Shown here one piece after another: positions 55,089-64,000 of a stretch of 64,000 nt of DNA. Origin of the DNA: Fen731 sp964481885. GTDB lineage: Bacteria > Actinomycetota > Humimicrobiia > Humimicrobiales > Humimicrobiaceae. The translations under genes were made by a program, and so were the position numbers. The notes beneath the pieces are model-generated. The model ran no database searches, had not been told where the DNA came from, and saw nothing but the letters and a program-made list of their open reading frames with translations. The stretch lies in assembly GCA_964481885.1 (NCBI GenBank), contig CAYZUS010000009.1, positions 1 through 64,000 on the forward strand. The letters run 5' to 3'. Position 1 is the first letter of the stretch. Every line of letters begins with the position of its first letter.

Positions 55089-55126
55089 ACCGCTAAACTA
55101 AAGCGTGAGTGGATGATAATGCCGGC

Positions 55127-55570
55127 TTAAGGTAGTTTGTCTACCACCCTACTGATTTCAAGGAAAGCTTTGTTCAGAACACTTAAATCTTCATCTGCCA
55201 GATTCATAATTTTCTTTTTCAGCATATCAAATACTTCCACTTTTTGTTTTTCAAGAAATTGTCTGCCCGGTGAAGACAGATTTATTTTAACCACTCGCCT
55301 GTCCACTTTATCATGTTCTCTTTCAACAAACCCACACTCTATGAGTTTATCTATTATGGGAGTCATCTGCTGCTTTGAAGTCGACAGTTCATGCGAAAGT
55401 TGGGACATTGACAAATCGCCTTTTTCTTCCAGCATGAACATTACATGAAACTGCAAAGGGCTTATTTTGCTTTTGGCAAACTGCTCAAATGGTTTAATGA
55501 GTTTTTGCTGAAGAACCGGCAGCAATTTGGATAATTCCATTGCAATTGCATCTATATTTTTTTCTTTCAT
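55127..55570 (-). CDS. MarR-family transcriptional regulator
   Basis: 147-residue winged-helix dimer. Seen are FEQFAKSKISPLQFHVMFML, GDLSMSQLSHELSTSKQQMTPIIDKLIECGFVEREHDKVDRRVVKINLS (recognition helix and wing with DRR) and a C-terminal dimer helix. MarR proteins usually repress a neighbouring drug-export gene until a phenolic or hydrophobic ligand binds. It is divergent from the MFS exporter, with palindromes in the shared spacer. AGGAG lies six bases before the ATG. Confidence 0.92.
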   Translation of the reverse strand: MKEKNIDAIAMELSKLLPVLQQKLIKPFEQFAKSKISPLQFHVMFMLEEKGDLSMSQLSHELSTSKQQMTPIIDKLIECGFVEREHDKVDRRVVKINLSSPGRQFLEKQKVEVFDMLKKKIMNLADEDLSVLNKAFLEISRVVDKLP

Positions 55571-55613
55571 GGAAAACTCCTGACTGCTCTTAAAATTATT
55601 TTATAATTATTTC

Positions 55614-55664
55614 TTGACAAACGTTCCATCAATCTGTTATTTTATAAGTAAATATTTATTTACT
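55614..55664 (+). promoter_or_regulatory. Promoter and likely MarR operator of the MFS gene
   Basis: TTGACA at 55614-55619 is a consensus -35; TATTTT at 55638 is an 18-base-spaced -10. Directly after it, AGTAAAT and ATTTACT (55647-55653, 55658-55664) form an inverted repeat with a four-base centre, as expected of a MarR dimer site. A second inverted pair, ACTATCAAT/ATTGATAGT, lies at 55662-55670 and 55709-55717. The rest of 55571-55893 has no gene. Confidence 0.6.
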
Positions 55665-55893
55665 ATCAATATTTATATATCATTAATATTAGTTTATATT
55701 GTATACTTATTGATAGTTTAATACAAATTAATTAAATATTGCTGACTGATTGGCTAAAATTTACGATTTCAAAGAAATCCATGCCGGATAAAATAAACTT
55801 TTTTACAAGACACTTAGTGATCCGGCAGAAACTGATTATTAAAGCCATTACCGAATAGCTCCCAGAAGGTACTTTTGGTAAAACAATAGAATT

Positions 55894-57426
55894 ATGAAAC
55901 AAATAAATAATCGAAAACTTATAACAATTGGCGTGATGATGGGCCTTCTTCTGGCATCGCTTGACCAGACAATTGTTACCACTGCAATGCCTACAGTTGT
56001 TGGAAGTATTGGAGGAATGTCAGTATACAGCTGGGTTTTTTCAGCATATATGCTTTTGGAGACTGCAGGGACACCGATTTTTGGGAAACTTTCTGACCTT
56101 TTTGGAAGAAGGCGTATCTATCTGATTGGTATGGGAATTTTTATACTTGGTTCAGCCCTGTCCGGCATTTCACAGACCATGACACAGCTTATTGTTTTCA
56201 GGGCAATTCAGGGACTCGGTGCCGGTGCACTAATGCCTCTTGCTCTTACAATCATCAGTGATACTTATCCTCCCGAGCAAAGAGGTAAAATGCAGGGTCT
56301 TCTCGGCGGGTTTTTTGGTGTTGCAAGCATTTTAGGGCCGGTAATCGGTGGATTTTTGACAGAAAACCTGAGTTGGCGATGGCTATTTTATATTAACATT
56401 CCTTTTGGAATTACGGCTGCAATCATCCTTGCAATTGCCTTAAAAGAACCTCTTAGGAAAGAAAAGCCGGCTATAGATATTTTGGGAGCGGTCCTTCTGT
56501 GTGCGGCAACAATTACTTTGCTATTAACAACTATTTGGGGCGGAAACAAATATGCCTGGAATTCGCCCCAGATCATAGGGCTTTTTGCTGCAGGTTTTAT
56601 ATTGGCCGCTGTATTTATACTGGTGGAAAGAAAAGCAAAAGAGCCTATCCTTCCACTGTTTTTATTTAAAAGCAGGACAATAACATTAACCAGCATCATC
56701 GTATTTTTAATGGGACTCGGTATGTTTGGAGCAATAAGCTATGTTCCTCTTTTTGTCCAGTCTGTTATCGGGGTTTCTCCTTTGAATTCAGGATATATGC
56801 TGATTCCCATGATGCTTGCTGTTATTTTAGCAAGCATAGGTGGTGGTTTTCTTATCAACAGGATTTCCACAAAATTGCTTGTTGTCTGCGCCATGGGACT
56901 TATGTCAGCCGGATTCTTTTTCATGTCAAGGATGAGCGTTGCTACTTCGGTGTCACAAGTGATTATTTATATGATTATTATTGGGATAGGTATGGGGCTG
57001 CTAATGCCAACATTAACCTATGCTGTCCAAAACGCTGCTACAGCACAGCACAGGGGAATTGCCACCTCCACCAACACTTTTTTCAGAGCAATAGGGGGAA
57101 CGTTTGGCGTCAGCATCCTGGGCGCTTTGATGAATAATAAAATGGCATCAGGAATGCGGGAACTGGCAAAAAAGTTCGATTATATCCCAAAGGACAAGCT
57201 CGAGGTATTTACAAACCCCCAGGTTTTGATGCAGCCTGGGATTAAAGAGCAAATGCCTCCGCAACTGCTTGATGGTATACTGAATGTATTTTCAAGCGCA
57301 ATAAATATAATGTTTCTTGTAGGGTTGGTTTTACTGTGTATAGGTTTTGCAGTTGCGCTATTTATTAAAAAAGACAAAACAACAGAATCCATTGAAAATA
57401 CAATCGAAGAAGGTAAGATTTTATAA
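55894..57426 (+). CDS. MFS transporter, DHA2 (EmrB/QacA) drug-export family
   Basis: 510-residue membrane protein with about 14 helices, the DHA2 form of drug:H+ antiporter. Family marks are DQTIVTTAMPTVV in helix 1, the motif A GKLSDLFGRRR between helices 2 and 3, and the motif C-like GPVIGGFLTENLSWRWLFYINIPFG. It would pump hydrophobic or cationic compounds out in exchange for protons. No good ribosome binding site precedes the ATG. MarR lies opposite; a glycosyltransferase follows 93 bases later. Confidence 0.92.
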   Translation: MKQINNRKLITIGVMMGLLLASLDQTIVTTAMPTVVGSIGGMSVYSWVFSAYMLLETAGTPIFGKLSDLFGRRRIYLIGMGIFILGSALSGISQTMTQLIVFRAIQGLGAGALMPLALTIISDTYPPEQRGKMQGLLGGFFGVASILGPVIGGFLTENLSWRWLFYINIPFGITAAIILAIALKEPLRKEKPAIDILGAVLLCAATITLLLTTIWGGNKYAWNSPQIIGLFAAGFILAAVFILVERKAKEPILPLFLFKSRTITLTSIIVFLMGLGMFGAISYVPLFVQSVIGVSPLNSGYMLIPMMLAVILASIGGGFLINRISTKLLVVCAMGLMSAGFFFMSRMSVATSVSQVIIYMIIIGIGMGLLMPTLTYAVQNAATAQHRGIATSTNTFFRAIGGTFGVSILGALMNNKMASGMRELAKKFDYIPKDKLEVFTNPQVLMQPGIKEQMPPQLLDGILNVFSSAINIMFLVGLVLLCIGFAVALFIKKDKTTESIENTIEEGKIL

Positions 57427-57519
57427 GAGAGTGTTTATTATTAGATGTAGTTTATTAATCATCATTTAAAAATATGACAAAAATATGACCTTTCAGTCAT
57501 ACAGTCAGGGAGGACAATT

Positions 57520-58782
57520 ATGCTAATTACAATTCTGGCAGCCGGCACAAGAGGAGATCTCCAGCCGTATATCGCACTGGGGATTGAGATTAAAAAAGCG
57601 GGCCATCATGTCCGCATTGCGACATTTGAAAACGATGAGGCCTTTATTAAAAGTTTTGGCCTGGAGTTTTATAAAGTAAAAGGCGATATTTCCGCTGTTG
57701 CATCAGGCGAAGGCACAAAAGGTGCCAGAGAAGCTGATAATCCTCTCAAGTTATTATTAAGCTTTAACAAGCTTAAGAGCCTTGCATTTGACATGCAAAA
57801 GGATTTCTTTAATGCCTGCGACGGTTCAGATGCCATAGTGTACCATCCCGGTGCAGCGATAGGATATTTTGCAGCACAGCATTTTAATATCCCAAGCATC
57901 CTGGCAACTCCATTCCCAATGACGCCTACAAGAGATTATCCGGCCCTGATTTTCTATAATTTGCCCCGGCTTGGAAAGGGATATAATATATTGACACATA
58001 AAATATTTGAGAAGATTATGTGGTCCGCTTCCGGCGCAAATATTAAAAAATTCTGGAAGGAAGAATTCGGCAGAATTCCTGAAGGATTTACATGTCCCTT
58101 TGGAATGCAAAACACCGGGCTGCTGCCTACAGTTATTTCATGCAGCAATTATGTTTTTCCAAGGCCATCTGAGTGGCCGGAGCATATTTATAACACCGGA
58201 TACTGGTTTCTGGATGAGCAGGCTGACTGGAAGCCTTCAAGTGAGTTAATGGAATTCATGGGCAGAGGGAAACCACCGGTTTATATTGGTTTTGGCAGCA
58301 TAGCAGATCACGCTTTGGCGGCGCAAACAACAGATTTGGTTATTGATGCCCTTAGACGTTCCGGGCTGCGCGGGATTCTGGCAACAGGCTGGGGCGGCAT
58401 GACCAAAATTGAAAATATACCTGAAGAAATTTTCATACTTGAAAGCGCACCGCACTCATGGCTGTTTCCCCAAATGTCAGCAGTCGTCCACCACGGAGGT
58501 GCAGGAACCACTGCCGCCGGTTTAAGGGCCGGGGTGCCGGGCATCATAATTCCTTTCAGTAATGACCAGTTTGCATGGGGCCGCCGCGCTTATGAACTTG
58601 GGGTTGCCTCAAAACCTATTCCGAGAAAAACTCTTACAGCAGAAAAACTGGCTGATGCCATTAAATTTGTTTTAACTGAAGAAATAAAAGATGCGGCAAA
58701 AGATTTGGGGGCAAAGATCCAGAGCGAAAATGGAGCCTCAGCAGCCGCTGAAATCATAATTAACTGTGTTAAAACAGAATAG
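57520..58782 (+). CDS. UGT-like (GT1/GT28) glycosyltransferase
   Basis: 420-residue GT-B enzyme. N-terminal acceptor domain opens ITILAAGTRGDLQPYIALGIEIKKAGHHVRIAT; the C-terminal nucleotide-sugar site shows VYIGFGSIA, ESAPHSWLFPQMSAVVHHGGAGTTAAGLRAGVPGIIIPFSNDQFAWG. It resembles sterol, macrolide and rhamnolipid glucosyltransferases, so it would add a sugar to a lipophilic small molecule. It follows the MFS exporter on the same strand, with GGGAGG before its own ATG and an intrinsic terminator after it. Conjugation and export of a toxic compound as one unit, under MarR, is inference. Confidence 0.9.
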   Translation: MLITILAAGTRGDLQPYIALGIEIKKAGHHVRIATFENDEAFIKSFGLEFYKVKGDISAVASGEGTKGAREADNPLKLLLSFNKLKSLAFDMQKDFFNACDGSDAIVYHPGAAIGYFAAQHFNIPSILATPFPMTPTRDYPALIFYNLPRLGKGYNILTHKIFEKIMWSASGANIKKFWKEEFGRIPEGFTCPFGMQNTGLLPTVISCSNYVFPRPSEWPEHIYNTGYWFLDEQADWKPSSELMEFMGRGKPPVYIGFGSIADHALAAQTTDLVIDALRRSGLRGILATGWGGMTKIENIPEEIFILESAPHSWLFPQMSAVVHHGGAGTTAAGLRAGVPGIIIPFSNDQFAWGRRAYELGVASKPIPRKTLTAEKLADAIKFVLTEEIKDAAKDLGAKIQSENGASAAAEIIINCVKTE

Positions 58783-58797
58783 TCCAAAATAATCCAC

Positions 58798-58824
58798 GAG
58801 CTGTAATTATATTGCAGCTCTTTT
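58798..58824 (+). terminator. Intrinsic terminator of the glycosyltransferase gene
   Basis: GAGCTGTAAT (58798-58807) pairs with ATTGCAGCTC (58811-58820) over ten positions with one wobble, then TTTT. It lies 16 bases past the stop, in front of the convergent DUF4126 gene. Confidence 0.8.
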
Positions 58825-58834
58825 GGCCCTTTGA

Positions 58835-59410
58835 TTATTTTGGATACCTGGGTGAGTTTTTCCGGCGGCGACGGATTAAAATGATTGTTACAATAGCAGC
58901 GATTAAAATCAGCAGGCAGGCAGCAATTATCGGTACAATCACTGAAAGAATTGAGACTGATGCAGAGGTTACATCTTCGGCAATGCTTACCGGAACATTG
59001 GCGGCTCCGCCGGTAGAAGCTGTAACGGCCGGACGAATCGCCAGTGATTTAACAGCGTGGACACTGCCAGAAACAAGCAAACCGGCAATCAGGGCCAGGA
59101 CTGTATTTACATGGGAAATGTTGGCTGCGCTGGCAGCAAAAACAATGGCGCCTGCAGTCGGCCGCACAAAGCTCTGCACTATATCATTAACATGGTTTAC
59201 CGCAGGAACTTTATCGGCCACTATTTCAATGAGCGAGAGAAAGATCAATACTCCAATTACCCACCAGGAAGTCATGGCATCCCACGGTGAGCTTAGTTTG
59301 ATTAAATTGGTATACTTTGCCAGCAGCGAAACTACCAGCAGGGGGATATAAGCATTCAACCCCGCACTTGCCGAAAGCCCAAATGCCGAAATAATGTTAA
59401 AAACCACCAT
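58835..59410 (-). CDS. DUF4126 family membrane protein
   Basis: 191-residue integral membrane protein with about five hydrophobic helices and a basic tail (LIRRRRKNSPRYPK). Motifs LSASAGLNAYIPLLVVSLLAKY near the start, SPWDAMTSWWVIGVLIFLSLIEIVADKVPAVNHVNDIV and RPTAGAIVFA match the DUF4126 family, whose function is unknown. The overlapping plus-strand frame at 58812-59351 is a shadow. It may form a transcription unit with the CPBP gene upstream, 109 bases away. Confidence 0.85.
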   Translation of the reverse strand: MVVFNIISAFGLSASAGLNAYIPLLVVSLLAKYTNLIKLSSPWDAMTSWWVIGVLIFLSLIEIVADKVPAVNHVNDIVQSFVRPTAGAIVFAASAANISHVNTVLALIAGLLVSGSVHAVKSLAIRPAVTASTGGAANVPVSIAEDVTSASVSILSVIVPIIAACLLILIAAIVTIILIRRRRKNSPRYPK

Positions 59411-59519
59411 TTTGTTTTTTAATCCTTACTAAAAATGCAATCACTTCCGGGTTCCAGAGATTAAATAACTGGACGGGCCAAAAAAACTGAACTGAAACAA
59501 GCATACAGCTGATCCTCAA

Positions 59520-60386
59520 TTATTTAACTGAACCAAAACCAAATGCCAAAGCATAGAATAAATCATAACCAATATGGAATATAACCGCTCCCCAGATACT
59601 TTTGGTTTTGTAAATAATATATCCTGAAGCCATTCCCAAAGAAAAAACAACAAAAAAGAATATTAAAGACATTCCAATACCTGACAGATACCTGGCAAAC
59701 AGATGAGGAATTGAAAATATCAGAGATGTCAGAAATATGGATAAATGGTTTCCCAGAAATTGCTCGAATTTCTTTAGAAACAATCCCCTGAACCATAGCT
59801 CTTCCATAAGACCGTTTAGTACTGAAAAAGCAAATAACCAGGGAAGTATTGATAATATCTTTTGCAGGCTGCTTTTTTGCAACGCTAACAACAGGCCGGT
59901 GACAGTAAAAAAAACAAAAGCCGATAAACCAATTATTATCCATAATTTGAACTTGCCTTTTTGAATATAGAGCGAGGACAATTTGTCGGCAAAAGCCAGG
60001 GTCAAAACCAGTATTGGAACAGCAATTGCTATAAATTGGGAAAATTTATCCAGCATCCACTGTCCCTCGATCACAGTAATACTTTCGTAGAGGAATTTTA
60101 CAGGCAGGTCAGTAATAACCCAGTTTAGAAGCATTCCCAGGGATGCAATAAAGAAGGCAAAAGATACCCTCCAATAATTTCTTAATGGTTTGATAAAGTA
60201 AGCTGAGATTGTCAGTACCAAAAAAAATGCAGATATAATTATCCTGTAAAGAGTGCTGCTGTTTGTGAGGAAGGTTGAAATAAAATTAAAACCAAATAAA
60301 AATATTGAAAGACCACAAATGAAAAATAATATAAAAAGGATTAGTCTGTAAAACTTTGTACTTTTCACAGGATGAATTTCTTCCAT
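59520..60386 (-). CDS. CPBP-family intramembrane metalloprotease
   Basis: 288-residue protein with about eight membrane helices and the CAAX-protease/bacteriocin-processing core at the C-terminus. The active motif EELWFRGLFLKK (EExxxR) and the later FSIPHLFARY (FxxxH) are intact. Members cleave membrane peptides or modify prenylated proteins; in bacteria the substrate is mostly unknown and some confer bacteriocin self-immunity. GAGGAG is six bases before the ATG. No bacteriocin gene is seen near it. Confidence 0.88.
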   Translation of the reverse strand: MEEIHPVKSTKFYRLILFILFFICGLSIFLFGFNFISTFLTNSSTLYRIIISAFFLVLTISAYFIKPLRNYWRVSFAFFIASLGMLLNWVITDLPVKFLYESITVIEGQWMLDKFSQFIAIAVPILVLTLAFADKLSSLYIQKGKFKLWIIIGLSAFVFFTVTGLLLALQKSSLQKILSILPWLFAFSVLNGLMEELWFRGLFLKKFEQFLGNHLSIFLTSLIFSIPHLFARYLSGIGMSLIFFFVVFSLGMASGYIIYKTKSIWGAVIFHIGYDLFYALAFGFGSVK

Positions 60387-60963
60387 TTATGACTCCTCTG
60401 ACTGTTTCACTGGATTATTTAAAACTATTGATATTTTAAAGGTTTAGAGCAGATGAAGCAATATAATACATGCTGCGTTTAGAACTGTTTTGCCAAATCT
60501 TTTAGCCGGATGGGACTTTAAAAAAGTTAAATTTACTATCGATGCTATTTTACGGCCCGTGTTAAAAAACAAAGCTTACAAAAAAATAAGCTTAAGGCGG
60601 CAACAATAAAAAATGTAATAAGTATTATAAGGGATAATTTTTTAATCATATTTGCAGAATTTTTTTTATTTAAATTCCCCTGGTTATGCCAGTAAATTAC
60701 CTAATGGCGCTAAAATTTAATCTATAGTCCCAATCTGCCAGTAGTTTTAATTTAACAGATTACTTTTAATGATATGTTATGATTAATGTTGTAAATAATA
60801 TTTGTAATAATATTTCAAATAATTTTAAATATTTGTAAGTATTACACACAAAACTGACGATATTATTATGATAATGCTTATATCGGTTTAAAAATAGTTA
60901 TTGATAACTATAATTTTTGCTGAGCGCCATTTTTTAATATGTTTAAATTTAAGGGAGCAATCG
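60387..60963. other. Intergenic control region, no gene seen
   Basis: 577 AT-rich bases between the divergent CPBP and lipoprotein genes. It must hold both promoters. Several TTTGTAA-like elements lie at 60790-60850 but are not phased as at the bactofilin promoters. Nothing else is supported. Confidence 0.5.
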
Positions 60964-62394
60964 ATGCAATCTTTATATAGTTTAGAGGCACAAACTAAAA
61001 AATTACAAAAAATAATACTGTCAGGCAAAAAGACAATGTGCAAGGCAGGTTCGGGAAATATCGCAAAAAAAACCAGATCTATACAAAAAAACAAAATCAA
61101 TTTTTTGGTTTCCCTTATCCTGGTATTTGCAATTGCAATGCCGGTATACCTGGCTGCCTGCAGCACGCCGAAGCTGAGTTTTGGAGAAATAGTGATTTCA
61201 GAGGGCGCTGAAAAAAATACCAATATGCCAGTCAACCCTAAATCTGAATTCGACATGAAGGCAAAACAGATCTTTGCCACTATCAAATACACGGGGGTGA
61301 CCGGTTCCGACAACTGGAGATTCAAATGGATATATGTAAAAACGGGTGAGATTATTCTGGATAACGGAAAAAAATATAACGAAGGGCTTCCTGAAGGATA
61401 TTTCCAGGGGATAATAGCATCCAACATTTACATAACTGACGATACAAAAATAGTGCCTGCAGGAAAGTATAAAGTGGAATTTTACTATAATGGAGAATTA
61501 AAAAAAATCACGGATTTTATTGTAAAAGAACCGCAAATGCAGGTATTGGAGGCAGTAACTTCAAATGAGATTGATGAAAGAGGCACTCCGGTCAACTCCA
61601 TGCTGCAGTTTAAAACTACCGATACCGTTTATGCAAGCGTCAAGACAGATTATCTGGTCGCAGGTCATAACCTCAAGGCACTGTGGAAAAAAAGTGACGC
61701 CTCTTTGATAAAAGAGGATTCCATTGATATAAAAGATAACTATTACGAGCCGTCCTATCTGGGATTTAGCCTTGAACTTTCAAAATTTGGCGAGAGTGCA
61801 AAACCTGCGACCCCCGGAAAATACAGAGTTGAGATATATCTTGATGGCGAACTTGACAAAACACTGGATTTTGAAGTGGTAAAAGAGTCACCTGCAACTT
61901 TTGAAAAAGGCGCAACTTATTCTAATGAAGCATTCGGCTTTAAAATTGCAGTTCCTGATAACTGGACCTATGAAGAAAAGGCTGAAGCCGAAATGGTTAC
62001 GCTTACTTTAAGGCCTGCTGTGATCATAGATGCTGCGTTTGGATTTATTGCTACTACTGCAGAACAGTTAAAACCTTTTGATGCTTTTGCCAAAAAGGAT
62101 GCTGAAAGTTTCGCAAAAAAAAGCAACTGGACGCTGGTTGATTCCAAATCAAGAGAGTATAAGATTAAAAACGGGGCTTCCGCAACTGAACTGACGTTCC
62201 TTTACCGGGACAGGGATGAAGCACAATATGTAATAGCGTATAGTTTTATTGAAAATAACAGCAATGCTTATATTTTGCATATCGCTTCAGATGATGCAAT
62301 TTACGGGGATATGGCACTTTCAGTATATTCAGGAATTCTCGATTCGCTTGTATTTAACAATCCTGACACTGCCAAGGAAACTACAACAGAGTAA
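60964..62394 (+). CDS. Putative lipoprotein with two repeated beta-sandwich domains
   Basis: 476-residue protein of no named family. After an unusually long basic N-terminal region (about 45 residues) comes a membrane helix ending in a lipobox, YLAACS, so Cys66 may be lipidated. Two homologous domains of about 115 residues follow, both closing with the pattern PAGKYKVEFYYNGEL or PGKYRVEIYLDGEL, and resemble Ig-like accessory folds. The final 150 residues (AFGFKIAVPDNWTYEEK and on to SFIENNSNAYILHI) look like a PsbP/DUF1795-type domain. I start at the ATG at 60964 because AAGGGAG precedes it; a frame opens at 60901 without one. Function is unknown. Confidence 0.75.
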   Translation: MQSLYSLEAQTKKLQKIILSGKKTMCKAGSGNIAKKTRSIQKNKINFLVSLILVFAIAMPVYLAACSTPKLSFGEIVISEGAEKNTNMPVNPKSEFDMKAKQIFATIKYTGVTGSDNWRFKWIYVKTGEIILDNGKKYNEGLPEGYFQGIIASNIYITDDTKIVPAGKYKVEFYYNGELKKITDFIVKEPQMQVLEAVTSNEIDERGTPVNSMLQFKTTDTVYASVKTDYLVAGHNLKALWKKSDASLIKEDSIDIKDNYYEPSYLGFSLELSKFGESAKPATPGKYRVEIYLDGELDKTLDFEVVKESPATFEKGATYSNEAFGFKIAVPDNWTYEEKAEAEMVTLTLRPAVIIDAAFGFIATTAEQLKPFDAFAKKDAESFAKKSNWTLVDSKSREYKIKNGASATELTFLYRDRDEAQYVIAYSFIENNSNAYILHIASDDAIYGDMALSVYSGILDSLVFNNPDTAKETTTE

Positions 62395-62834
62395 AAAACA
62401 GCTAAAAACAGTACTGTATTTTCAGCGGACTGCTGACCCGGGGCCTTAAGGGTTGCCTGTGTTTAAAACAGCAGTTCCACTCTTAAGTATTGCAATTATT
62501 GATTATTTATGTTTTTATCTCTAAGAGCATTTAAAGCTAATATATGTGCTTCTTTAATTCACGACCTGCATGTGTATTAGCATTTTTATTGCCTAAATCT
62601 TTAAAGTTTTTTGGCTTTTACATTAATCATTAATTATTGGCATTATTACTAATTTGACATTATTATTAATGTAACAGGTTACAGGTGAAAAGTCAGTTTT
62701 TAGGAAATTATTTGTTTAACTCAGGATTATAATTTTCTCAATTTACCCTGACTGGCTTATTATTCACTGGAGGCCAATTAGTTTAAATACGGTTTTTATT
62801 TTAAGAGACTGCCATAAAACCGGAAGGAGGGAAC
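62395..62834. other. Intergenic region upstream of corA
   Basis: 440 bases with no gene. TTTACA at 62617, CATTAA at 62628, GGCATT at 62639 and TAATTT at 62650 keep the 11-bp phase of the bactofilin promoters, with TATTAA in the -10 position at 62664; the match is partial, so this is a weak candidate only. GGAGG lies before the corA ATG. Confidence 0.35.
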
Positions 62835-63770
62835 ATGATAAAGATTTTTAAAACGAATGAGGAAAACCAGACCTTTGAAGTTGATACAATCGAGAGAGGA
62901 AGCTGGGTTCATTTATATGATCCTGATTCTGATGAGATTGAAATGGTTTCAGAAAGCACAGGACTTGCCAAGGATTATTTAAAAGCCGCACTTGATAAGG
63001 AAGAAAGTTCCCGACTTGAAATAGAAGATGAGCAGATACTTGTTATTCTTGACATACCAATAATGGAAGTTGTGGGTACTGTTGCAAGCTATAGCACCGT
63101 GCCTTTGGGCATAGTCTTAAATGAAGAATATATTGTCACTGTTTCATTGGAGGAAAACAACATCATTGACGACTTTATAGAGCAGAAGATAAAGACTTTT
63201 TACACATATAAAAAATCAAGGTTTATACTCCAGATCCTCTTAAGGATTGACAAATATTATTTGAGCTTTTTAAAACAGATCGACAAGGCCAGTAAAATAA
63301 TCGAACAATTGATGCACAAATCTATGAGGAACAAAGAACTTATCGATATGCTTTCCCTTGAAAAAAGCCTTGTTTTTTTCTCCACATCATTAAAATCCAA
63401 CCAGGGCACGCTGGAAAAAATGATGAAGCTTAAGATGATGAAAAGATATCCTGAAGACCAGGACCTGCTTGAGGATGTTTTGATTGAAAATAACCAGGCT
63501 ATTGAAATGACAAATATATACAGCAATATTCTCTCGGGAACAATGGATGCATTTGCTTCGCTGATAAATAATAATCTTAACATGGTTATGAAGATACTGA
63601 CTTCGATTACAATTGTAATGTCAATACCTACGATAATAGGATCTTTCTTTGGTATGAACGTACCTATGCCCTGGGGGGATTTCAGATGGGCCTTTGTAAG
63701 CATAATAGGGCTGGCGCTGCTGGTCTCTGGTATTGCAATGACTCTTCTTTATAAGAAAAACCTTTTTTGA
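62835..63770 (+). CDS. corA: CorA-family divalent cation transporter
   Basis: 311-residue pentameric channel for Mg2+, perhaps Co2+ or Ni2+. A large cytosolic N-terminal funnel includes a long stalk helix with many Lys and Met, then two C-terminal membrane helices. The selectivity loop GMNVPMPW follows the first helix (ITIVMSIPTIIGSFFGMNV), so the GMN motif is intact. A basic end (LYKKNLF) matches the family. GGAAGGAGGG precedes the ATG. Confidence 0.9.
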   Translation: MIKIFKTNEENQTFEVDTIERGSWVHLYDPDSDEIEMVSESTGLAKDYLKAALDKEESSRLEIEDEQILVILDIPIMEVVGTVASYSTVPLGIVLNEEYIVTVSLEENNIIDDFIEQKIKTFYTYKKSRFILQILLRIDKYYLSFLKQIDKASKIIEQLMHKSMRNKELIDMLSLEKSLVFFSTSLKSNQGTLEKMMKLKMMKRYPEDQDLLEDVLIENNQAIEMTNIYSNILSGTMDAFASLINNNLNMVMKILTSITIVMSIPTIIGSFFGMNVPMPWGDFRWAFVSIIGLALLVSGIAMTLLYKKNLF

Positions 63771-63902
63771 GCACTGAAGTTTATGTTGAGGTTTGCGATT
63801 TATCTTGAAGCTTGCAGTCTTTGTTGCGGTCGACTGCCTGCAGTGACCTTTTTATATTTTCCCCCTAAAACAATAACAAGTTAGTTTTCCAGCTTCTTAT
63901 TT

Positions 63903-63983
63903 GGTTTGTAAATTGTGGTTTGGCATTCCATATTGCACTCCCAGGCAAAATTAATAAGCCAGGTTTGTGAATTATAGCTTGGC
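63903..63983. repeat. Pair of 22-bp imperfect direct repeats at window end
   Basis: GGTTTGTAAATTGTGGTTTG at 63903 and GGTTTGTGAATTATAGCTTG at 63962 are related over about 22 bases, with a further partial copy after 63983. The stretch 63771-64000 carries no gene that I can support. Confidence 0.5.
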
Positions 63984-64000
63984 TTGCAAACCATAGCTTA

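Noticed and set aside
58812..59351. Plus-strand 179-residue frame
   Set aside because: Antisense to a membrane protein with clear DUF4126 motifs; the Ala/Thr-rich translation is typical of a shadow.
1..64000. tRNA and rRNA genes
   Set aside because: I looked for tRNA arms and conserved rRNA blocks in the intergenic DNA and saw none, although a dedicated search was not possible.

Overview
The window is AT-rich chromosomal DNA from an uncultured bacterium that is probably anaerobic and Gram-positive-like. Evidence for this is a Rex redox repressor, a LytR-CpsA-Psr protein, MltG, a B. subtilis-type [4Fe-4S] PurF, a DUF362-ferredoxin next to a CoA-disulfide-reductase-like flavoenzyme, and a Tad pilus locus with TadE/TadG-like proteins of the kind seen in actinobacterial lineages. 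No rRNA or tRNA was seen, so placement (a deep anaerobic actinobacterial or Firmicutes-like lineage) is inference. A run of 100 N inside a 49-bp tandem array at 3450-3549 shows that this is a scaffold from an assembly.

Layout. 0-8 kb: a solute/sodium symporter, a SIMPL-domain membrane protein, a collapsed 49-bp satellite array, a HAD phosphatase, a DUF5661 protein, and a DUF362-ferredoxin/FAD-disulfide-reductase pair. 8-26 kb: a signalling and cytoskeleton island with four bactofilin genes (two are a fresh tandem duplication, one carries an N-terminal octapeptide repeat), an unknown 159-aa protein, two cytosolic hybrid kinases with HPt domains, a CheB-CheR-PAS fusion, an OmpR/PhoB-type regulator, a GGDEF protein and a CAP-domain protein. 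26-36 kb: a purine operon read leftwards (orf110-purB-purL-purF-purM-purN). 36-39 kb: rex-LCP, a methyltransferase, and a tiny transcription unit for a 14-aa lysine-rich peptide. 39-44 kb: a sensory GGDEF/HD-GYP protein and mltG. 44-51.5 kb: ssb and a Tad/Flp pilus cluster (cpaB, tadZ, tadA, tadB, tadC, pilin, tadE, tadG-like). 51.7-64 kb: a methyltransferase, a RES-Xre toxin-antitoxin pair, rlmN, a marR/MFS/glycosyltransferase group, DUF4126 and CPBP membrane proteins, a repeat-domain lipoprotein and a CorA-like transporter.

The most interesting signal is regulatory. All four bactofilin genes, the 159-aa gene and the CAP-domain gene have the same promoter architecture: four hexamers exactly 11 bp apart (about TTTACA, TTAATA, CGCAAT, TAATAT), followed at a fixed distance by a -10 box and with no good -35. 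This is the geometry of tandem OmpR/PhoB-family binding, and such a regulator (17315-18016) lies in the middle of the group beside a hybrid kinase. I propose an undescribed bactofilin regulon, in which polymer-forming scaffold proteins and a surface CAP protein are switched on together by a phosphorelay. Sequence shows the shared promoters; the identity of the regulator is inference.
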